A DNA stretch of 64,000 nt from CBFHSF01 sp965661055 (lineage in GTDB: Bacteria; Bacteroidota; Bacteroidia; Flavobacteriales; Schleiferiaceae). Below the pieces are notes generated by a model. It did no database searches. It saw nothing but the letters and a program-made list of their open reading frames with translations, and had not been told where the DNA came from. The DNA lies in NCBI GenBank assembly GCA_965661055.1, contig CBFICS010000005.1, positions 62,001-126,000 of the forward strand, written 5' to 3'. Position 1 is the first letter of the stretch. Every line of letters starts with the position of its first letter. The position numbers and the translations under genes were made by a program. Shown piece by piece: positions 25,566 to 33,389 of the stretch.

Positions 25566-26192
25566 TTACAATAAAATTCTTTCTTTTAACTCTGAAACCA
25601 TCATAGCCGTTGCCCCCCAAATCACTCTACCTTCAACATTAAAGGCTGGAACTGAATACACTAAACTGCCAACACTAACTTTTTGCTGGTAAAAATTTGC
25701 TGGATGCAAAAGATTTTTCACCGAAAGCGTAAACACTTCGCTTACTTCTCGTGGATCAGGAATGAACTTTGGAAAGCTTTTGGCGTACCCTACAAAAGGG
25801 TATACCAGAAAATGACTTGGTGGAATATAAACTTCTGATAATTGTCCGATTTTTTGAATAGAATCTGGAGGAACACCTAATTCTTCTTCGGTTTCTCTGA
25901 GGGCCGTTTGCCAAAAATCAGAATCTTGGTCTTCTTCCTTACCCCCAGGAAATCCAATTTGGCTACTATGAACTCCAGGGTAAGTATTTCTTAGAATAAA
26001 CACCAATTCAGCACCTGATCTTCCCGGAACAAGTAGGGCCAAAACCGCCGCTTGTTTAGGATTTTTCTCTAAAATTTTTTCAAAATCTGTTCTAGGACGT
26101 TCGGGTGGAACTGCCTTGTATTGAGCCTCTCTGCCATCCAAGCCACTAGAAAAGCTATTGCTTACCTTATCTATTAGTTCTTCAAGGTTCAA
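25566..26192 (-). CDS. Nudix hydrolase, CoA pyrophosphatase (NudL/YeaB) type
   Basis: A 208-residue Nudix protein that probably splits coenzyme A or its derivatives. The CoA-specific signature and Nudix box run together: HSSQIGFPGGKEEDQD and TALRETEEELGV (about 105-116). The N-terminal extension of about 60 residues carries the YKAVPPERPRTDFE segment typical of this subfamily. The start is TTG, eleven bases inside the previous gene's end; there is no ATG before the conserved domain, so a non-ATG start coupled to the upstream stop is likely. Confidence 0.88.
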   Translation of the reverse strand: MNLEELIDKVSNSFSSGLDGREAQYKAVPPERPRTDFEKILEKNPKQAAVLALLVPGRSGAELVFILRNTYPGVHSSQIGFPGGKEEDQDSDFWQTALRETEEELGVPPDSIQKIGQLSEVYIPPSHFLVYPFVGYAKSFPKFIPDPREVSEVFTLSVKNLLHPANFYQQKVSVGSLVYSVPAFNVEGRVIWGATAMMVSELKERILL

Positions 26193-26970
26193 CTTTCTCT
26201 ATTTTTGTTTGAATGGAACCTAACAAGGCTTTATTAGAAAAAGTTTTATATTCTTGGGTTTCATTGTATTTCTCTACCAATCCTGTTTCTGTAGAAAACT
26301 CAATTTGCCCTTGTGTATTAACCTCAATTACAGTTTTCACTTGTGAGCTATCGACCAAAGTGAAGTTGTAATGGACCTTTGCCGTTTTTGATTTCAGTTC
26401 TATTAACTCTAACTCAAGGGTATTCGTTGCCACTCCGCCCCTAACAACCTTCCAGCGGTCTCCAACTTTAATTTCATCTCTTTTCGGAAAGTCAAAAAAC
26501 AATCCACTCAAAGCATTCTCTAAAGATCCCGTAGGATCAGTGGAGGCAGGCTTTTCAACAAACACTCCGTAACTATTAAGTTCTCCGGTGGCTTCACTGG
26601 ACAAAACGGGTTTCAATTCTTTTGAAAGCACCCCGCTAACCCCCGTCGTATCGTCAATGTAAGAATCGTATATAGAACTCATTGACCCCATGTTCTGCTC
26701 AACCACTATGTGATCTACGGTTAGTTTAGTAGAAATGTTTTTATTCTCTAAAACGGACAAGTTCAAGTCTATTTCAAAAAGCATACTCAACGTACTCTTT
26801 ACTTCTCCCGTAAAAAATTGTTGGTCGTAAACGGTATTGTCGACTTTAAAGATATACTCAACCGTTGTGTCTTCTTCAATAATTAGTCTAGGACTCCAAC
26901 TATCACTCTTAAAAGCAAACAAAAGGGCCACAATTGTGGCCCCAAAAAATATGTTTGAAAATTTATTCAT
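26182..26970 (-). CDS. Hypothetical exported protein, DUF6263-like
   Basis: A 262-residue protein with a weak N-terminal hydrophobic segment (NIFFGATIVALLFAF) that may be a signal peptide. The remainder is beta-rich with repeated short strands (LELELIELKSKTAKVHYNF) and a conserved-looking GDRWKVV motif. It resembles DUF6263-type proteins of Bacteroidota, for which no function is known; I recognise the pattern only loosely. It starts one base after the Dps stop, so it shares a transcript with dps, and its 3' end overlaps the Nudix gene. Confidence 0.6.
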   Translation of the reverse strand: MNKFSNIFFGATIVALLFAFKSDSWSPRLIIEEDTTVEYIFKVDNTVYDQQFFTGEVKSTLSMLFEIDLNLSVLENKNISTKLTVDHIVVEQNMGSMSSIYDSYIDDTTGVSGVLSKELKPVLSSEATGELNSYGVFVEKPASTDPTGSLENALSGLFFDFPKRDEIKVGDRWKVVRGGVATNTLELELIELKSKTAKVHYNFTLVDSSQVKTVIEVNTQGQIEFSTETGLVEKYNETQEYKTFSNKALLGSIQTKIEKVEP

Positions 26971-26971
26971 A

Positions 26972-27448
26972 CTAATGTTTATTAAGCCATGCTCGTAACA
27001 TCCAAGATTCTTTTTCTTGTTGAGAAATAAACCCGGTCAATAAATCTACGGTTCCTTCGTCGCTTGCATCACCCGCTTTTTCAAGAATTTCTCTTTCAAT
27101 TTCAAGAAGGCGCTTTACAGAATTCACAACAAAGGTAACAGCTTCTTCATCTCCCACTATTCCCTTTTTTTCTTGAATATCACTGTTTGCAAGATAGTCA
27201 GAAAAGCTGTGTAAAGGAGTATCTCCAAGAGTTAAAATTCTCTCTGCAACCTCATCAATTTTTACAGCGGCATCTGTATAGTACTCTTCAAACTTTAGGT
27301 GTAATTCAAAAAAATTAGACCCTTTTATATTCCAATGAAACCCTCTTAGGTTTTGATAATGGAGTTGGAAGTTTGCTAAAAGCGTATTTAAACTATTTGA
27401 CAATGATGTTGACTTTAGGGCGTCTAAGCCTATGCTATTTGTTTCCAT
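26972..27448 (-). CDS. dps: Dps-family ferroxidase / DNA protection protein
   Basis: A 158-residue Dps that stores iron, using hydrogen peroxide as oxidant, in a dodecameric shell and can protect DNA. Ferroxidase residues appear in LRGFHWNIKGSNFFELHLKF and in EYYTDAAVKIDEVAERIL (His, Asp and Glu ligands). The C-terminal SQQEKESWMLRAWL is typical. The N-terminus is short and not strongly basic. The ATG at 27448 is preferred over a TTG two codons upstream. It is divergent from oxyR, with the promoter of each in the 95-base gap, and is followed directly by the DUF6263-like gene. Confidence 0.95.
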   Translation of the reverse strand: METNSIGLDALKSTSLSNSLNTLLANFQLHYQNLRGFHWNIKGSNFFELHLKFEEYYTDAAVKIDEVAERILTLGDTPLHSFSDYLANSDIQEKKGIVGDEEAVTFVVNSVKRLLEIEREILEKAGDASDEGTVDLLTGFISQQEKESWMLRAWLNKH

Positions 27449-27466
27449 ATTCAATTTTATTTACCT

Positions 27467-27474
27467 CAAATATA
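27467..27474 (-). promoter_or_regulatory. Predicted dps promoter -7 box
   Basis: TATATTTG on the minus strand matches TAnnTTTG exactly. Its last base is 19 bases upstream of the dps ATG. The -33 element is weak, as expected for a promoter that depends on an activator such as OxyR. Confidence 0.55.
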
Positions 27475-27498
27475 CCCAATGTGAGTGGTATTTTTCGT

Positions 27499-27506
27499 TA
27501 AGTTTG
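27499..27506 (+). promoter_or_regulatory. Predicted oxyR promoter -7 box
   Basis: TAAGTTTG on the plus strand matches TAnnTTTG. Its last base is 38 bases upstream of the oxyR ATG. The two divergent -7 boxes (dps and oxyR) are 24 bases apart, so the two promoters must overlap in their upstream halves, which suits a single OxyR site controlling both. Confidence 0.45.
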
Positions 27507-27543
27507 GTTGATATTATTTATGTAGTTATAAGTAGATTCAATC

Positions 27544-28482
27544 ATGACAATTACACAACTCCAATACATTGTAGCCGTTGACAATTTTAGACACTTTGCA
27601 AAGGCTGCAGACGCTTGTCACGTGACCCAACCTACCCTATCCATGCAGATCCACAAGCTTGAAGAAGAGTTGGGAGTGTTATTGTTTGATCGCTCAAAAC
27701 AACCGGTTAAACCAACTACCCTTGGTTTAAAAATTATTGAACAAGCGCGAACTATTATCAATGAGTCTGAAAAGGTTTTTCAGCTAACTCAAGAAGCCAC
27801 TGGAAACTTTGAAGGTACGTTTAGACTGGGAATTATTCCGACAGTTGCACCCTACCTTTTGCCTAGGTTTGCCAAAAAAATAGCCGCTAAGATGCCTAAG
27901 GTTGAGATCATTATTGAAGAAATGCAAACCAGTCAAATCATTGCGGCTCTGAGAAAAGATCAATTAGACGCAGGAATATTAGCAACACCCCTAGACGAAC
28001 ATAGCATTGTAGAAAAGCCTATATATTATGAGCCGTTTACAGCCTATGTACCCGAAGGCCACAGACTGGCCAATGAAGAGTTCATCCTAAATTCTGAATT
28101 GTCTACTGATGACTTACTCCTTTTAAACGAAGGACATTGTTTTAGAAATAGTGTATTAAACCTTTGCGGACAAAAAGGGGCGACTTCTCAATCAAATATT
28201 CAATTTGAAAGTGGTCAATTTAACACCTTGATTAAATTGGCTGACAAAGGATTTGGAATGACTTTAATTCCATATCTAACCGCTCTAGATTTAACCGGCG
28301 ATGCCAGAAATCAGGTCAAACCGATTGCTGACCCAAAGCCCACACGCGAAATTAGTATCGTCTACAGTAGAACTCAACTGAAAATAAACCTAATTGAAGG
28401 ATTGGCTAGAATTATTGAGTCTTCCATTCCTGAAAAACTTCTAGAAAAGGGCAAGGAGGTTGTTTCTCCGGTTAGATCATAA
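27544..28482 (+). CDS. oxyR: Peroxide-sensing LysR regulator OxyR
   Basis: A 312-residue LysR-type regulator. The winged-helix DNA-binding domain (1-65) begins TITQLQYIVAVDNFRHFAKAA. The effector domain has the redox pair Cys199 and Cys208 in EGHCFRNSVLNLCG, the same positions and spacing as in E. coli OxyR. Peroxide would form a disulfide and switch the protein to activate target genes. The divergent dps gene is the likely main target. Another Cys at residue 25 lies in the DNA-binding domain. The 3' end overlaps the DASS transporter gene by 11 bases on the opposite strand. Confidence 0.93.
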   Translation: MTITQLQYIVAVDNFRHFAKAADACHVTQPTLSMQIHKLEEELGVLLFDRSKQPVKPTTLGLKIIEQARTIINESEKVFQLTQEATGNFEGTFRLGIIPTVAPYLLPRFAKKIAAKMPKVEIIIEEMQTSQIIAALRKDQLDAGILATPLDEHSIVEKPIYYEPFTAYVPEGHRLANEEFILNSELSTDDLLLLNEGHCFRNSVLNLCGQKGATSQSNIQFESGQFNTLIKLADKGFGMTLIPYLTALDLTGDARNQVKPIADPKPTREISIVYSRTQLKINLIEGLARIIESSIPEKLLEKGKEVVSPVRS

Positions 28483-29896
28483 TCATATAAGCCACTATGG
28501 TCAAAATTAGAATACTGGCTGCATTAGCCCATATTCCTAATCGAGCCATGGTTTTTATTTTTATCACCCCACTTGAAAAAATGATGGCATTGGGAGGCGT
28601 GGCCATTGGCAGCATAAATGCGCATGAAGCCCCGATGGTAAATGGAATTGCCAATGCATAAAACTCCACACCCAAAGCCATAGCTATTCCATAAACTATA
28701 GGAAGTACGGTAGTTACCAAAGCAAGGTTTGACACCAATTCAGTTAAAAAGACACTGATAATAATAATCATTAACAAAACGCCAAAGACTCCTAATGACT
28801 GAAGAGGTAGGTTGCCTATGGCGTCTAAAAGTCCCGAGGACTTAAATCCTGAAGCCAAAGCAAGTCCGCCGCCAAACAAGAGGAGAATACCCCAAGGCAG
28901 CTCTTTTGTATCAGACCAGGCCAATAGACCTTTTTTTCCTCCCTTTCGGGGAAGGGCAAACAACAAAACCGCAGAAATTATCGCCACAGAGGTATCTGTT
29001 AAACCAGAAATACCTAATTGGTTAACCAAGATGGATCTGAAAATCCACACCAAAGCGGTCAAAACAAAAATCAGTAAAACCCTTTTTTCATTTACGCCCA
29101 TTTTACCCAAATTATCATATTCTTTCTGAATAGAAGACGTGTTTACCTTTTTGGGAAGCTTTGACATTTTAATGACTACCCTAAGTATAAAGTAGCAACT
29201 AAAAAAAAGTAACAATGAAATCGGAAGTCCGATGATTAACCATTCTGAAAAACTTATTTCAGTTTGTAATTGATCCGAAACAAACCCAGCAAAAACCAAG
29301 TTTGGCGGAGTACCTACTAAGGTTGATATACCTCCAACATTTGCGCTCCAGGCGATTCCGAGTAAAAGTGAGACCGTGAATGACTTCTTGAGTTCTCCTG
29401 AAATTACCTCAATAACAGATAAGGCAATTGGCAACATCATTACAGTAGTTGCCGTGTTAGAAATCCACATACTTAACAAGTAAGTAGACATCATAAACCC
29501 AAATAAAATTTGATGGGGCTTGGGTCCGCTTTTGGTCAATATCCACAAGGCGATTCTCTTATGAAGTCCCCATCTTTGAATGGCCAACGCCAAAACAAAT
29601 CCTCCAAAAAACAAGAAAACTAATGGATGAGAATAATGAATTGAGGTTTCTGCCATAGACTCAACGTCGAGTACCGGCCAAAGAATTAATGGTAGCAGAG
29701 CGGTAACTCCCAAGTGAACAACCTCTAAAAACCACCATACAACCATCCATCCAGAAACAGAAATAACGGCTGCATGAGGGCTTTCCATTACATTTGATAA
29801 GGAATTAAACAAAACCAAAAAAAGCAGTGGACCTGAAAGAATCTTAAACCACCTTTGTATTCTTTTATTCTTGTCGGAGGTATTTTTAGAACTCAC
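28472..29896 (-). CDS. DASS/SLC13-family sodium:anion symporter
   Basis: A 474-residue secondary transporter, probably Na+-coupled uptake of dicarboxylates or related anions. About eleven to twelve hydrophobic helices are seen. The first substrate/Na+ motif is SNTATTVMMLPIAL; the second, in the repeat, reads TELVSNLALVTTVLPI, where the usual SNT is SNL. Other DASS features are LVGTPPNLVFAGF and the C-terminal MLPMATPPNAIIF. A longer frame from 30031 would include a terminator hairpin and 45 residues unlike the family, so the GTG at 29896 (then SSKNTSDKNKRIQRW) is chosen. No -33/-7 pair is certain; TTATTTTG lies just upstream. Confidence 0.88.
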   Translation of the reverse strand: MSSKNTSDKNKRIQRWFKILSGPLLFLVLFNSLSNVMESPHAAVISVSGWMVVWWFLEVVHLGVTALLPLILWPVLDVESMAETSIHYSHPLVFLFFGGFVLALAIQRWGLHKRIALWILTKSGPKPHQILFGFMMSTYLLSMWISNTATTVMMLPIALSVIEVISGELKKSFTVSLLLGIAWSANVGGISTLVGTPPNLVFAGFVSDQLQTEISFSEWLIIGLPISLLLFFSCYFILRVVIKMSKLPKKVNTSSIQKEYDNLGKMGVNEKRVLLIFVLTALVWIFRSILVNQLGISGLTDTSVAIISAVLLFALPRKGGKKGLLAWSDTKELPWGILLLFGGGLALASGFKSSGLLDAIGNLPLQSLGVFGVLLMIIIISVFLTELVSNLALVTTVLPIVYGIAMALGVEFYALAIPFTIGASCAFMLPMATPPNAIIFSSGVIKIKTMARLGIWANAASILILTIVAYMIMI

Positions 29897-29992
29897 AAAA
29901 TTCAAATTTGAGCCAAAATAATACTTTTTACTAGAGTGCTTTTCAAAGAGTTCATTAGATTCAATAAATCTCTTAATGAATAGGTGATAAAA

Positions 29993-30020
29993 CAAAAAGG
30001 GCTCCGTAAAACGAAGCCCT
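29993..30020 (-). terminator. Terminator downstream of the DUF1684 gene
   Basis: GGGCTTCG / CGGAGCCC stem (one G-T pair) with a TTTTA loop and a T-run on the minus strand, 111 bases after the DUF1684 stop. The 110-base interval between them holds no other gene. Its presence argues against starting the DASS protein at 30031. Confidence 0.75.
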
Positions 30021-30130
30021 AAAGCTATCACACTTTATCAAACCCAAACTATTATGAAATGTAGTTCTCTCGAACACTGTAAAAGTACAATGGGTCTATG
30101 CTTTAAAACCTGATATAAGTCATGACCGAC

Positions 30131-30742
30131 TTACTTTTTCATTTTTTGGTGATATTGTACTCCGGCCCTTATTTCTACTTTTAGGTAGTTTTCATCGGGC
30201 ACAATGGGACAGCTAAACCTCGTATCATAAGCACAGTAAGGATTGTAGGCTTTATTGAAGTCAACAAGAATGGTTGTTTCGCCTTGGGCTGGAAGTTCTG
30301 CCTCAACATATCTTCCACCGCCATAAGTGCTTTCTCCATTGGTAAAGTCTGCAAACGGAATGAATAAGTAATCTTCAAATCCCGGTCTATTTAATAATGA
30401 CATATTTTGGTATGCTGTCAGTCGCAAACTATCTTCCCCTAGCGCAAAATCTATAAACCCCGCCCTTCTATATTTTGGTTTTCGTTGGGTAGATGTCGGC
30501 ATCTCAAATACTTCTTGGTCCATTAATGGAGTCCACTTGGCAACCATTCTATAGTTGCTATCTATTGTAAAAAATGGCAAAGAGTCAAATTCAGTTACTT
30601 GATCCTTTGGCAAGGGAGATTTAGCAGGATCTTTAAATTTAATATTTTCTGATTTTCTATATTCTAAAATGGTCTCATGATACGTTTGCGCCCCTAAGGG
30701 AAAGGCACTCAAAAAAACCATAATTATCAGATAAATCCTCAT
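30131..30742 (-). CDS. DUF1684 family exported protein
   Basis: A 203-residue protein with an N-terminal signal peptide (RIYLIIMVFLSAFPLGAQ). The rest matches DUF1684: FDSLPFFTIDSNYRM, the strand IPFADFTNGESTYGGGRYVE, and the diagnostic FNKAYNPYCAYDTRFSCPIVP, ending EIRAGVQYH. The cysteines are conserved in the family. No function is established for DUF1684. It is probably periplasmic. A gap of 23 bases separates it from the divergent rdgB gene. Confidence 0.85.
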   Translation of the reverse strand: MRIYLIIMVFLSAFPLGAQTYHETILEYRKSENIKFKDPAKSPLPKDQVTEFDSLPFFTIDSNYRMVAKWTPLMDQEVFEMPTSTQRKPKYRRAGFIDFALGEDSLRLTAYQNMSLLNRPGFEDYLFIPFADFTNGESTYGGGRYVEAELPAQGETTILVDFNKAYNPYCAYDTRFSCPIVPDENYLKVEIRAGVQYHQKMKK

Positions 30743-30765
30743 ACCTTTACTTTTAAATTTGTTGT

Positions 30766-31338
30766 ATGAAGATAGTCCTTGCCACGCAGAATCAAAATAA
30801 AATTAAGGAAATAAAAAATGCCTTACCTCAATACAACATTGTTGGGATTGACGAGCTTAACATTCGTGAAGAGTTACCAGAAAACCAAAACACCCTAGAG
30901 GGAAACGCTTTAGAAAAGGCCCATTACGTATTTAACAATTTTGGTGTAGCGTGCTTTGCCGATGACTCAGGACTTGAAATTGAAGCGCTACAAAATGAGC
31001 CTGGAGTGTTTTCTGCTAGATATGCCGGACCTCAAAGAAGCGACGACGACAACATGAACTTGGTTCTTGACAAACTGAGCAACCTCAACCATAGAAATGC
31101 GCAGTTTAGAACCGTCATAGCCTATGTAGGTGAAAATATTGAAAAAACCTTTGAAGGAACTGTCAAGGGAACAATAACTACTGAAAAACGTGGAGAAAAC
31201 GGGTTTGGTTATGATCCTATTTTTGTCCCTGAAGGATTTTCAAAAACCTTTGCTGAAATGACTATGGAGGAAAAAGGAAAAATTAGTCACAGAAAAAAGG
31301 CGGTAGAAAAATTTATTCAGTGGGTAGAGATGCATTAA
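30766..31338 (+). CDS. rdgB: Non-canonical purine NTP pyrophosphatase (RdgB/HAM1)
   Basis: It removes ITP, dITP and XTP from the nucleotide pool by hydrolysis to the monophosphate and pyrophosphate. The 190 residues show LATQNQNKIKEI (4-15), FADDSGLEIEALQNEPGVFSAR, NGFGYDPIF and the C-terminal KGKISHRKKAV. A box TAAATTTG at 30754-30761 matches the promoter -7 consensus and ends only four bases before the ATG, which would make the mRNA leaderless or nearly so if this box is used. The 3' end overlaps rsmD by 26 bases on the opposite strand. Confidence 0.95.
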   Translation: MKIVLATQNQNKIKEIKNALPQYNIVGIDELNIREELPENQNTLEGNALEKAHYVFNNFGVACFADDSGLEIEALQNEPGVFSARYAGPQRSDDDNMNLVLDKLSNLNHRNAQFRTVIAYVGENIEKTFEGTVKGTITTEKRGENGFGYDPIFVPEGFSKTFAEMTMEEKGKISHRKKAVEKFIQWVEMH

Positions 31339-31858
31339 AGAAAGAGAAGCGGACTTTACCGTATTTTCTCATTTCTATAAAGTGAGGATGTTCATCAAAA
31401 GAACGTTGATTATCGTGTTCAAAAATTAAATATCCCCCTTCGTTCACCAATTGTTTTTCAATTATTATTTCTAATAATTCTGGGTACTTTTCAAAATCAT
31501 AAGGCGGATCAGCAAAAACGATGTCCCAAGTTCTATGGGCTCTTTTCACAAATTGAACACAGTCATCTTTAAATACATCAATTTCAAAATCTAATGAATC
31601 TGAAGTTTTCTTAATAAACCGAACACAGTTGTTGTTTTGATCAACCGCCGTTACAGATTTTGAACCTCGGGCAGCAAACTCATAGCTAATGTTTCCTGTG
31701 CCAGAAAACAAGTCTAACACAGATACCTCGTCAAAGTAAATATCATTGTTTAAAATATTAAACAAGGCTTCTTTAGCCGCATCTGTTGTGGGTCTTACCG
31801 GTAAATTTTTAGGGGCACGTAACTGTTTACCCTTATGGTTTCCACTTATGATGCGCAT
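31313..31858 (-). CDS. rsmD: 16S rRNA (guanine966-N2)-methyltransferase
   Basis: It methylates G966 of 16S rRNA using S-adenosylmethionine. The 181-residue protein starts MRIISGNHKGKQLRAPKN, has RPTTDAAKEALFNIL (about 22-36), the SAM loop VLDLFSGTGNISYE, and the catalytic DPPYDF motif (about 118-123). The start overlaps the DUF3822 stop by 13 bases, pointing to a single transcript. DUF3822 next to rsmD is a recurring arrangement in Bacteroidota. Confidence 0.93.
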   Translation of the reverse strand: MRIISGNHKGKQLRAPKNLPVRPTTDAAKEALFNILNNDIYFDEVSVLDLFSGTGNISYEFAARGSKSVTAVDQNNNCVRFIKKTSDSLDFEIDVFKDDCVQFVKRAHRTWDIVFADPPYDFEKYPELLEIIIEKQLVNEGGYLIFEHDNQRSFDEHPHFIEMRKYGKVRFSFFNASLPTE

Positions 31859-32688
31859 GAATGAGAAATAAAATTAATGAAGAATGCGTGAGGAGGTATT
31901 TGACTAAATGAGCTGCTGTACTTGTACTGCGAAGGATAGGGTTCAAACATAGCTTTTACCCCATATCCCGAAATCAGTTTTTCACCTGCTTTGGTCATCT
32001 CAATATCTCCAGAAAAAACAACCTCAACTTCATCAGGCTTCAAACCATATTGGTCAATAACAGCCAAAATGTAATATGAAATATCTTGCTCAGAAGTCAA
32101 GACAAATTGATTACTCAATTGAAGTTTTCCTTCATTTACATAAACCAACGATATGGTTTTACCGGTAATACTAGCATAGATTTTATGTCCTGGTTTATAT
32201 CGCGACTCACCCAAAACCCCTTCCGTGAAAACGGCCTGAGAACTCATCACGTTAACATTCTTGAACAATCTATTTACATGTGAGCTTAGTTGACTGTGAC
32301 TGTTTGAAAGAAAAACCGCTTTAGCCGAATGAATCTTCTCCACTTGAATACTATCAGAAGAAACGTAATTCAAGGTTGATTGATTGAGCCATTCACTTTT
32401 TCTAGTTTCATCAAACAAAACCTCAGGAACAAAAACACCTGACGGCCTACTCTCTATCAGCGTTACCGTATCGTAATCGCCTTCAAACTGATCTAAATGA
32501 GAAGCTGCTTCAATGGCATCATGCGCAATGTAATCTGCCAATAATATAAACTTATTGATGTCTTTGCGAAGTACACAAAAAGAAAGTCCACCTTCATACC
32601 TAAAGATGGACAAATGACAATCTTTATCTTGGGTTGAGTCTAAGATAGAATCAACAGCCTCAATAATGTTATTATTTCCAATTACCAC
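31846..32688 (-). CDS. DUF3822 family protein
   Basis: A 280-residue protein of DUF3822, with a fold related to actin/RNase H-like ATPase-type proteins in which two similar halves alternate (LLADYIAHDAIEAASHL; VVFSGDIEMTKAGEKLISGYG). No catalytic residues are assigned for the family. Translation begins with GTG at 32688, overlapping the upstream gene by 17 bases; no ATG lies before the conserved region. The gene is part of a three-gene overlapping unit with the 203-residue protein and rsmD. Confidence 0.78.
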   Translation of the reverse strand: MVIGNNNIIEAVDSILDSTQDKDCHLSIFRYEGGLSFCVLRKDINKFILLADYIAHDAIEAASHLDQFEGDYDTVTLIESRPSGVFVPEVLFDETRKSEWLNQSTLNYVSSDSIQVEKIHSAKAVFLSNSHSQLSSHVNRLFKNVNVMSSQAVFTEGVLGESRYKPGHKIYASITGKTISLVYVNEGKLQLSNQFVLTSEQDISYYILAVIDQYGLKPDEVEVVFSGDIEMTKAGEKLISGYGVKAMFEPYPSQYKYSSSFSQIPPHAFFINFISHSCAS

Positions 32689-33283
32689 TAATCGTCGGTT
32701 CGGTTAATGATCCCACAGTTAATGAATATCCTGGGTTAATGTAATTTTCATATTTGTTGCTCACGTCAGAGAAGATAACTTTTTCTGAAGCTGAAGCTTC
32801 AAACACATCAACCATAATTCCACCTCTGTCAAGCTTAGAGGCTGCTAAAGAAAATTCTACATCCGTTCCAGGAATGTATCTCATTGAGTTTGCATCAAAA
32901 TCTGATGGAAAAGCCTCTATGGTTCCCCTTACAGGCTCTTTACCTAAAACTCTTTCAATAACAGAGTCTTTGTTCATGTCTTTCTGAAACAACTTGTTGT
33001 ACTCCATAAAAGAAGTATCCTTTCTTTCAATAATGGTAATATGACCTGTGTCAATAAAGTTGATCAACACATCTAAATCTCCTGTATATGATCCATACTG
33101 AGTTTTATACGCCAACTCTGCTTCTCTAATGTTCTCTAAAGTAGATTTAACCTTATCAAACCTTTGATTTTTTAATTTTCCAAAACTGATAGGCTCCATA
33201 ATTACAGCGTAAATCATGTAAGCTAAAAATACGGCAACTACACCTAAGACTAATTGAACTATCTTTAATGTCTGTTTTTTCAT
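32672..33283 (-). CDS. Hypothetical single-pass membrane protein
   Basis: A 203-residue protein with one N-terminal transmembrane helix (KIVQLVLGVVAVFLAYMIYAVIM) and an outer soluble part. It starts with a coiled stretch FDKVKSTLENIREAELAYKTQYG that resembles the pilin-like N-terminal helix of type II/IV pseudopilins. The C-terminal half (VEFSLAASKLDRGGIMVDVFEA) is beta-rich. I recognise it as a conserved Bacteroidota protein that appears before DUF3822, without known function. The stop overlaps DUF3822. It is the first gene of the unit. Confidence 0.65.
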   Translation of the reverse strand: MKKQTLKIVQLVLGVVAVFLAYMIYAVIMEPISFGKLKNQRFDKVKSTLENIREAELAYKTQYGSYTGDLDVLINFIDTGHITIIERKDTSFMEYNKLFQKDMNKDSVIERVLGKEPVRGTIEAFPSDFDANSMRYIPGTDVEFSLAASKLDRGGIMVDVFEASASEKVIFSDVSNKYENYINPGYSLTVGSLTEPTISGNWK

Positions 33284-33389
33284 CGTTAATAAGGCTTTTT
33301 TAAGCTTTTTGAATCATGACAAACTTACAATTTTTTTTCCACCTTAAAATTTTTTTTCACCAGTTCAAGTTCTCACTTTTACACTCACA

